From Methanosarcinales archaeon (GTDB lineage: Archaea; Halobacteriota; Methanosarcinia; Methanosarcinales; Methanogasteraceae): 9,720 nucleotides of DNA. Positions within the stretch are counted from its first letter, which is position 1. Each line of letters starts with the position of its first letter. Both the position numbers and the translations under genes were made by a program. The stretch spans positions 1 through 9,720 of the forward strand of contig JAUWCK010000025.1 in NCBI GenBank assembly GCA_030609345.1, written 5' to 3'. Shown piece by piece: positions 5,163 to 9,720 of the stretch. The notes under the pieces were generated by a model. It searched no databases and was not told where the DNA came from. It was given only the letters and a program-made list of their open reading frames with translations.

Positions 5163-6329
5163 TCAACTCGTATACTCAGCATTGATCCGCACGTATTCGC
5201 ATGTCAGATCGCAGCCCCATGCAACCGCCTCGCAAGCACCAAGCCCAAGATCCACAGCAATCTCGATATCCGTTCCAGTCATATCCACGACAGCACCATC
5301 GACGATCCTGCCGTGATCAACGACAGTCACACCAGAGATCGCAAGCGTGATCCGGTCAGGATCAAGATCAGCACCCGAATACCCGGCAGCAGCGATCACC
5401 CGCCCCCAGTTCGGATCTTCCCCGTGGACCGCGGTTTTGACAAGCGGCGACCTGACGATTGCTTTCGCTGCCCATTTTGCATCCTCGCCAGTCTTTGCGC
5501 CGGTAACCCTCGCCTCGATAAATCTCTCTGCCCCCTCCCCGTCCCGGACGATCATCTTCGCAAGTTCGGTGCAGACGCAATCGAGCCCCTCCTGAAATTC
5601 CAGTTCACTCAGTCCCGGCTCATCTGGCGTCCCCATCTCCATCTTCGCGGTCGCTGTGAGAAGCACCATATCATTGGTGCTGGTATCGCCATCCACGACG
5701 ATCATGTTTAAACTGCGATCCACTGCACGTTTCAGGCACGAATTAAGCGTCTCGTAGGGTACAGCGGCATCGGTGTAGATGAACGCAAGCATCGTCGCCA
5801 TATCCGGGAAGATCATGCCAGAGCCCTTTGCGATACCGCCGATGCGGACGCCTGATACGAGTTCGACCGCAAACTCCTTCGGATACGTGTCTGTTGTCAT
5901 GATTGAGCGGGCTGCTGCCGTGCTACCCTCCGCCGTGTCAGACAATCCCGCGATCACGGAATCGATACGATCCTCTATCCATTTCATATCGAGCGGCACA
6001 CCGATGACGCCTGTAGATGCGGGCGCGACCATCCCGACCGGGACTCCGAGCCTGCCTGCTGCAATCCCTGCCATGCTGGCGGCATCCGCAAGCCCCCGCT
6101 CCCCGGTAAACGCATTTGCGCATCCGCTGTTTGCGATGATCGCTGATAGCTGCTGGCTTCCGAGATGTTCTCTGGTGACGACAAGCGGAGCCGCAATGAT
6201 CTTGTTTCTTGTAAAAACCCCGGTAGATGCGCCGCTTCCTGTTATCACGGCAAGCCCGTTCTTACCTTCCTTGATTCCATACGCACGCACGCCGCGGACA
6301 GCGCACACGCCGCCGGTTACCTGTTTCAT
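5163..6329 (-). CDS. argJ: Bifunctional glutamate N-acetyltransferase/ornithine acetyltransferase ArgJ
   Basis: 388 residues, within the normal range. ArgJ moves the acetyl group from N-acetylornithine to glutamate, closing the acetyl cycle of arginine biosynthesis; many versions also use acetyl-CoA. The self-cleavage site is seen in KGSGMIFPDMATMLAF (168-183): cleavage before T179 gives alpha and beta chains and frees the catalytic threonine. Other family segments are NKIIAAPLV (42-50), ANSGCANAFTG (66-76), VAPASTGVIG (101-110), VVDGDTSTNDM (211-221) and HGEDPNWGRVIAAAGYSG. Whether it is mono- or bifunctional cannot be told from the sequence. No other arg gene is in the window. ATG 6329 lacks a Shine-Dalgarno and has TATAAAA 25-31 bases upstream, so the mRNA is probably leaderless. 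Confidence 0.96.
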   Translation of the reverse strand: MKQVTGGVCAVRGVRAYGIKEGKNGLAVITGSGASTGVFTRNKIIAAPLVVTREHLGSQQLSAIIANSGCANAFTGERGLADAASMAGIAAGRLGVPVGMVAPASTGVIGVPLDMKWIEDRIDSVIAGLSDTAEGSTAAARSIMTTDTYPKEFAVELVSGVRIGGIAKGSGMIFPDMATMLAFIYTDAAVPYETLNSCLKRAVDRSLNMIVVDGDTSTNDMVLLTATAKMEMGTPDEPGLSELEFQEGLDCVCTELAKMIVRDGEGAERFIEARVTGAKTGEDAKWAAKAIVRSPLVKTAVHGEDPNWGRVIAAAGYSGADLDPDRITLAISGVTVVDHGRIVDGAVVDMTGTDIEIAVDLGLGACEAVAWGCDLTCEYVRINAEYTS

Positions 6330-6353
6330 CGGTTATCTGTAGAACCGCGCTCC

Positions 6354-6362
6354 TTTTATATC
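6354..6362. promoter_or_regulatory. Bidirectional TATA element shared by argJ and the phosphatase gene
   Basis: The nine bases TTTTATATC read as TTTATATC toward the plus-strand phosphatase gene (centre about 25 bases before ATG 6383) and as ATATAAAA toward argJ (centre about 28 bases before ATG 6329). The whole divergent gap is 53 bases and holds no other TATA-like element. Neither gene has a ribosome binding site, so both transcripts should be leaderless. Confidence 0.55.
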
Positions 6363-6382
6363 CATGCATCACACCGATTACC

Positions 6383-7213
6383 ATGGATAATCCGCTGAAA
6401 CTCTGTAGCGCTATCTCTGCTGCGATCGATGATGCGATCGCGCCCGTAATCGGAACGGCAGAATCAGGGAGGGAACTCTACATCGGCGCTGACGGTACGC
6501 CCACGAAGAAGATCGATGAAGTGGCAGAGAATGCCGCAATCGAGGTTCTGAGGGATGACGGGCGGAGGATACTGCTCATCAGCGAGGAGTGCGGCGAGAA
6601 AGTGATCCACGGGAGAAGAGCAGAGGTCGAGAGAACTGATGTTACCGAGAGCGATATTGACTTTACGCTCGTTCTCGATCCGCTCGATGGGACATTCAAT
6701 GCTGTGGCTGGTATTCCGTTTTATTCAGCCTCTATCGCAATCGGTGGATACGATCTCGCTGATATCTCATTTGGGTACGTCCGGAATCTCTATTCAGGCG
6801 ATGTCTATCACGCAGAGGCGGGAAATGGGGCATACCGCAATAAAAAACGCATCAACGTATCTGGAAACGATGAACTGCAGAAATTCAGCGTAACTGCTTA
6901 TGCATACCGGACAGACTCGATAAAGATCTCCGATCTCGGAAGAACGGTGCGGAGAATTCGGGTTCTCGGAAGCGCATCGCTGGAACTCTGTTATGTTGCG
7001 GCAGGCGTTCTTGATGCCTTTGTCGACTTTCGCAGGTACCTAAGGGTGATCGACATCGCTGCGGGAAAACTCATCATCGAGGAGTCTGGTGGGTCGGTCA
7101 CCGACACCGCGGGCGCTCGGCTTCGTGGCGAACTCTCGATCGGATCGAGGGTGAGCATGATCGCATCGAACGGGCAGATTCATGGGCAGTTACTGGAACT
7201 GATCGCGGAATGA
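6383..7213 (+). CDS. Inositol monophosphatase / fructose-1,6-bisphosphatase family protein
   Basis: 276 residues, normal for the archaeal type IV FBPase/IMPase family, which removes phosphate from fructose 1,6-bisphosphate (gluconeogenesis) and inositol 1-phosphate (membrane lipid headgroups or compatible solutes). Metal-binding motifs are seen: ISEECGE (66-72), LDPLDGTFNAVAGIPFYS (98-115), and the C-terminal RVIDIAAGKLIIEESGG (221-237), where aspartate 224 is the third metal ligand. Archaeal members usually have both activities; I cannot separate them here. It is not fused to an NAD kinase as in some archaea. The start has no Shine-Dalgarno and lies about 25 bases from the centre of the shared TATA element. 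Cytoplasmic, with no membrane segment. Confidence 0.9.
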   Translation: MDNPLKLCSAISAAIDDAIAPVIGTAESGRELYIGADGTPTKKIDEVAENAAIEVLRDDGRRILLISEECGEKVIHGRRAEVERTDVTESDIDFTLVLDPLDGTFNAVAGIPFYSASIAIGGYDLADISFGYVRNLYSGDVYHAEAGNGAYRNKKRINVSGNDELQKFSVTAYAYRTDSIKISDLGRTVRRIRVLGSASLELCYVAAGVLDAFVDFRRYLRVIDIAAGKLIIEESGGSVTDTAGARLRGELSIGSRVSMIASNGQIHGQLLELIAE

Positions 7214-7300
7214 GATGGGGGCTGAACTGGGCGCGGGTTTTCGGAACCGATTTTTGGAACTGATAGCGATCGCAATTATTTCATGGCAATCCTGGCTGCC

Positions 7301-7546
7301 CACCCGGAGGCGCGGGTCAGTGAGCAAGTTAGTGAGCAAGTTATTCAGATACTTGAGTTCTGCAGAACAGAACGGAAGAAGCAGGAGATCTTAAATCATC
7401 TCAATCTCTCACCTGCTTATACGAATTACAAGAGATACATTCTGCCCCTCTTACAAAATGGATTGTTGGCTTTTACGATTCGGGATAAGCCCAAAAACAG
7501 ATCACAGAAGTATAAAACAACCGAATCGGGACTTACTGCTTTGAAA
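7301..7546 (+). repeat. Direct repeat copy 1 (winged-helix unit)
   Basis: 246 bases encoding 82 residues, repeated in frame 291 bases further on. The copies differ at ten residues by eye. Each begins with two 12-base repeats coding for VSEQ. Confidence 0.9.
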
Positions 7547-7591
7547 CGCCATTCTGGCACGGGTAAGAACGACGATGAAAGTTTGACTGTT

Positions 7592-7837
7592 CACCCAGAG
7601 GCACGGGTCAGTGAGCAAGTTAGTGAGCAAGTTATTCAGATACTTGAGTTCTGCAAAACAGAACGGAATAAGCAGGAGATCTTAAATCATCTCAACCTTT
7701 CGCCTGCTTACAGGAATTACAAGAGACACATTCTGCCACTCTTACAAAATGGATTGTTGGCTTTTACCATCCCGGATAAGCCCAAAAGCAGATCACAGAA
7801 GTACAGAACCACTGGATCAGGGCTCGCTGTTCTGAAA
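7592..7837 (+). repeat. Direct repeat copy 2 (winged-helix unit)
   Basis: Second copy of the 246-base unit, joined to the first by a 45-base linker. Its flanking sequence (CTGTTCACCC against GCTGCCCACCC) suggests that the duplicated block also took in a few bases before the histidine codon. Confidence 0.9.
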
Positions 7838-7915
7838 CACCGTGCTAAGAATGGTGAAGATAAGAATCACCTTCTTAACGAGGCAGAGATGACAACTTGA
7901 GAGGAGATGAAAGAT

Positions 7916-8236
7916 ATGGAAGCGGTAGAAGTGAAGAGCGTATTGAACCGCGTACCTGAACTGTTGGATGTGCCATATTCGAGGATCTGGACGGTTTATG
8001 ATAAAGAGGCTGATGTTCTGTACCTCAATTTCAAAAAACCAAGCCGCGTAGACGATTCAGAGCTTACGGATGATGATCTCATAATCAGATACGAGAAAGG
8101 ATCTGTCGTGGGGATCACCGTGCTCAATGTGAGCAGAAGGAGGGCGGGATATGTGACGGAGGTATCCCGGATTCGCAAACTCTTCCGCCAGTTAATTGAA
8201 ATAAGATATCTCTTTACACATAGCGAAATCGTATAA
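7916..8236 (+). CDS. DUF2283 domain protein
   Basis: 106 residues from ATG 7916. The core WTVYDKEADVLYLNF (25-39), DDDLIIRYEKGSVVGITVLNVSRR (52-75) is the DUF2283 pattern, a small beta-rich domain often found as the putative antitoxin partner of DUF4258 toxins. No such partner is next to it, so it is an orphan. About 15 residues before the core and 30 basic residues after it (GYVTEVSRIRKLFRQLIEIR...) are longer than in minimal family members. An in-frame ATG at 7907 also exists, but the ribosome site GGAGATGA is correctly spaced only for 7916. It follows the winged-helix frame by 15 bases, probably on the same transcript. Its stop codon overlaps the hisS box A. Confidence 0.75.
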   Translation: MEAVEVKSVLNRVPELLDVPYSRIWTVYDKEADVLYLNFKKPSRVDDSELTDDDLIIRYEKGSVVGITVLNVSRRRAGYVTEVSRIRKLFRQLIEIRYLFTHSEIV

Positions 8237-8237
8237 A
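8231..8237 (+). promoter_or_regulatory. Box A (GTATAAA) of hisS
   Basis: GTATAAA is centred about 32 bases before the hisS ATG and overlaps the TAA stop of the DUF2283 gene. It predicts a leader of about five bases, too short for a ribosome binding site; none is seen. Confidence 0.55.
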
Positions 8238-8265
8238 CCGAAGATACCTACATAGAACCATACAC

Positions 8266-9537
8266 ATGAAACTAAACCGACCACGAGGCACCCGCGACTT
8301 CGCCCCCGCGGAAACAGAGAAGCGCAGATACATCGAGAACCGAATGCGGGCAACCGCAGAGCACTGGGGCTACGGCGAAGTGAAGACCCCCACATTCGAG
8401 CACACCGAACTCTTCACGATCAAGTCAGGCGAAGCGATCGTCGGTGAATTATACACATTCAAAGACAAAGGCGGCAGGGATATCGCGCTCCGCCCGGAAC
8501 TGACAGCACCAGTGCTTCGCATGTACGTAAACGAGATGTCGGTATCGCCAAAGCCGATCCGGCTCTACTACTTCGAGAACTGTTTTCGGTACGAACGCCC
8601 GCAGAAAGGAAGATTTCGGGAGTTCTGGCAGTTTGGCGTCGAGTTGATCGGCAGCGATAGCGCACAAGCCGAAGCAGAGGTGATCGCGCTTGCAGCCGCC
8701 ATGGTTTCGGATATCGGAATCGAGGCTGACCTCCGCATCGGGCATCTTGGCGTCGTTCGTGGGCTGCTTCGGGATCTGGACGCGCAGATGCAGGCAGAAG
8801 CGATGCGGCTGATGGACAAGAAGGACATCGATGGTCTTCGGATGCTGCTTTCGGATCAACCGGATCTGCGGGAGCGTCTGCCAGCACTTCTCGATGCGGA
8901 TATCGATGAAGCCAGATCGATCACCGATGATGCGCAGCCGCTCGAAGAGCTTCAGGAGACTCTCACCGTGCTGGATCACTACGGCGCCCGTTACGAGGTC
9001 GATTTCGGGATCGTGAGAGGGATTGACTACTACACCGGCATGGTCTTTGAGATGTACGCGGCAGGACTCGGTGCGCAGAACCAGATCTGCGGCGGCGGCA
9101 CGTACCGGCTTGCGCAACTCTTCGGAGGCAGCGAGACGCCATCATGCGGCTTTGGAGTCGGGTTTGACCGGATACTCGAGGTATGCGGCATCGAGCCGCC
9201 GCACGAGCCGCGGGTAGCGGTCGTCTATCTGCCGGATGCGCTCTCTTACGCAATCTGGATTACACACAGGCTGCGGGTGGATGTGCGCACCACAATCGAT
9301 GTCAGCGGCAGGAAGTTCGGGGCGCAACTGAAACATGCCGATGCGATCGGTGCCGATTACGCGGTGATCGTCGGCGCGAAGGAGGTTGAGGCGGGCATGG
9401 TCACGCTGCGGGATATGCGGACCGGAGAGCAGGAGATGATCGGGCTTGATGACGCGGTTCTACGGATCATGGGTGACCGAGAGGTGGCGGATCGCCCGAT
9501 AAGTCGCGGCGGATCGGCAGTTCGTGACCTCCCGTAG
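8266..9537 (+). CDS. hisS: Histidyl-tRNA synthetase
   Basis: 423 residues, full length for this class II enzyme, which charges tRNA-His using ATP and histidine. The N-terminus is LNRPRGTRDFAPAE. Motif 2 is YFENCFRYERPQKGRFREFWQFG (102-124). The histidine-specific motifs are GIVRGIDYYTGMVFE (248-262) and CGGGTYRLAQLFGG (275-288). Motif 3 is GFGVGFDRIL (295-304). The C-terminal anticodon-binding domain runs from about 315 to 403, with VSGRKFGAQLKHADAIGADYAVIVG (346-370). After it is a short tail (REVADRPISRGGSAVRDLP) that lacks the usual family character. ATG 8266 is the only sensible start. It acts in the cytoplasm as a dimer. Confidence 0.97.
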   Translation: MKLNRPRGTRDFAPAETEKRRYIENRMRATAEHWGYGEVKTPTFEHTELFTIKSGEAIVGELYTFKDKGGRDIALRPELTAPVLRMYVNEMSVSPKPIRLYYFENCFRYERPQKGRFREFWQFGVELIGSDSAQAEAEVIALAAAMVSDIGIEADLRIGHLGVVRGLLRDLDAQMQAEAMRLMDKKDIDGLRMLLSDQPDLRERLPALLDADIDEARSITDDAQPLEELQETLTVLDHYGARYEVDFGIVRGIDYYTGMVFEMYAAGLGAQNQICGGGTYRLAQLFGGSETPSCGFGVGFDRILEVCGIEPPHEPRVAVVYLPDALSYAIWITHRLRVDVRTTIDVSGRKFGAQLKHADAIGADYAVIVGAKEVEAGMVTLRDMRTGEQEMIGLDDAVLRIMGDREVADRPISRGGSAVRDLP

Positions 9538-9539
9538 AA

Positions 9540-9555
9540 CGAGTGTACTTACTCG
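9540..9555 (+). terminator. Weak hairpin after hisS
   Basis: CGAGT and ACTCG pair around a six-base loop two bases after the hisS stop. The stem is short and no T-tract follows, so a terminator role is only possible. Confidence 0.25.
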
Positions 9556-9574
9556 AGTATTGTGCGGATATCCG

Positions 9575-9582
9575 TATATAAA
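9575..9582 (+). promoter_or_regulatory. Possible box A (TATATAAA) next to a palindrome
   Basis: TATATAAA follows directly on the perfect palindrome CGGATATCCG (9565-9574). On the plus strand it would start transcription near 9608, running into the antisense side of the intron end. It may belong to a gene separated from its promoter by the intron, or be unused. Confidence 0.3.
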
Positions 9583-9593
9583 CCACGAGATTA

Positions 9594-9619
9594 CACAAGA
9601 TTAACACAGAAATCTTGTG
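9594..9619. repeat. Inverted repeat CACAAGATT / AATCTTGTG
   Basis: Nine perfect pairs with an eight-base loop. The left arm is itself the second of two near-identical decamers, CACGAGATTA and CACAAGATTA (9584-9603). The hairpin starts five bases from the predicted intron 3' junction, on the 3' exon side. Confidence 0.7.
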
Positions 9620-9624
9620 GAAAT

Positions 9625-9720
9625 GTCGAGTAGAGCCCATAGCACACCTTTTTTTTGAGGTAATAGCCCCAAGGTTGCTATGAGCCCCCTCACAGAACCG
9701 GACTTGAAGATTTCCCTCAT
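9625..9720 (-). mobile_element. Group II intron, 3' end (domains V and VI), runs off the right edge
   Basis: On the minus strand, the sequence from 9720 reads as most of domain V: a stem around a GAAA loop, then AG, then TCCGGTTC (9702-9695), the conserved 3' strand of the domain V helix. Domain VI follows: the arm ending CTCATAGCA (9684-9676) pairs with TGCTATGGGCTCT (9644-9632). The 3' strand then leaves an unpaired A at 9631 and continues as CTCGAC to the predicted end at 9625. An A seven bases from the 3' end and a terminal AC fit the group II branch point and AY ending. The loop of domain VI holds an extra hairpin (ATAGC/GCTAT) and a run of eight A. The 5' strand of domain V and any reverse transcriptase gene lie outside the window. 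The intron is antisense to hisS. Confidence 0.7.

Larger units (their letters stand above)
7226..7900 (+). pseudogene. Truncated AlbA_2-type ATP-binding protein: tandem winged-helix C-terminus
   Basis: The first ATG is at 7283 (205 residues), but the frame is open back to 7226, and the bases before the ATG encode EPIFGTDSDRNYFMAILAAH. That matches the stretch just before the C-terminal winged helix in Schlafen AlbA_2/divergent-AAA ('RecG-like') and Fic-like proteins. The body carries two copies of a winged-helix unit: HPEARVSEQVSEQVIQILEF, KQEILNHLNLSPAY, ILPLLQNGLLAFTI and DKPK-RSQKY. These match the Fic-like C-terminal domain. The nucleotide-binding N-terminal parts are missing; the remnant begins right after the phosphatase stop. 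The two units are about 88% identical by eye over 82 residues, so the duplication is fairly recent. The ATG has no Shine-Dalgarno. It may still be expressed as a small DNA-binding protein, or be inert. Confidence 0.65.

Noticed and set aside
5779..6342. 187-codon plus-strand frame opposite argJ
   Set aside because: Pro/Ala/Ser-rich translation with no domain, opposite the strongly conserved argJ.
7301..7837. CRISPR-like or satellite array
   Set aside because: Only two long in-frame copies that encode protein; it is a domain duplication.
8449..9117. 222-codon minus-strand open frame
   Set aside because: It is antisense to the conserved catalytic domain of hisS and reflects codon bias of that gene.
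9647..9656. Run of eight T as a terminator for hisS
   Set aside because: It falls within the loop of the intron's domain VI, over 100 bases from the hisS stop, so the intron explains it better.

Overview
The window is archaeal chromosome, most likely from a methanogen or an anaerobic methane-oxidising relative (Halobacteriota/Methanomicrobia). The evidence is an archaeal RNA polymerase subunit N gene next to ribosomal protein S9, a tRNA gene without encoded CCA, TATA-type (box A) promoters about 25-30 bases upstream of start codons, and a neighbouring pair that I recognise as the methanogen families DUF1890 and DUF1894. I could not place it in a genus.

Left part, minus strand (1-3139). At the left edge is the first 110 residues of an HD-domain protein that runs out of the window. 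Upstream of it lies an apparent gene remnant (350-598). Next comes a tightly packed minus-strand operon, read from right to left: a small unknown protein (3098), moaD (2760), moaE (2483), fdhD (2076), DUF1890 (1370) and DUF1894 (933). Neighbouring genes overlap by 3-13 bases or are one base apart, so they are probably translationally coupled. MoaD and MoaE form molybdopterin synthase and FdhD supplies sulfur for Mo/W formate dehydrogenase. The operon therefore ties the two methanogen DUF proteins to maturation of Mo/W enzymes. Its 5' end sits on the frameshifted remains of a HicB-like antitoxin gene.

Middle part, minus strand (3249-6329). rpsI, rpoN and tRNA-Pro(CGG) form a short informational unit. 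Upstream of it are a membrane HAMP histidine kinase and argJ, the bifunctional ornithine acetyltransferase of arginine synthesis. rpsI, the kinase and argJ each have their own box A and no Shine-Dalgarno, so they are probably leaderless.

Right part, plus strand (6383-9537). An inositol monophosphatase/fructose-bisphosphatase family gene diverges from argJ across a single TATA element that reads in both directions. It is followed by accessory material: a 5'-truncated remnant of an AlbA_2-type ATP-binding protein whose C-terminal winged helix is duplicated in tandem, and an orphan DUF2283 protein. Then comes hisS (histidyl-tRNA synthetase). On the minus strand, the last about 96 bases are the 3' end (domains V and VI, with branch-point A) of a group II intron that continues beyond the right edge.

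Overall this is a housekeeping chromosome segment carrying several scars of accessory elements (HicB remnant, unknown remnant at 350-598, truncated AlbA_2 gene, group II intron). I see no CRISPR array and no intact insertion sequence.
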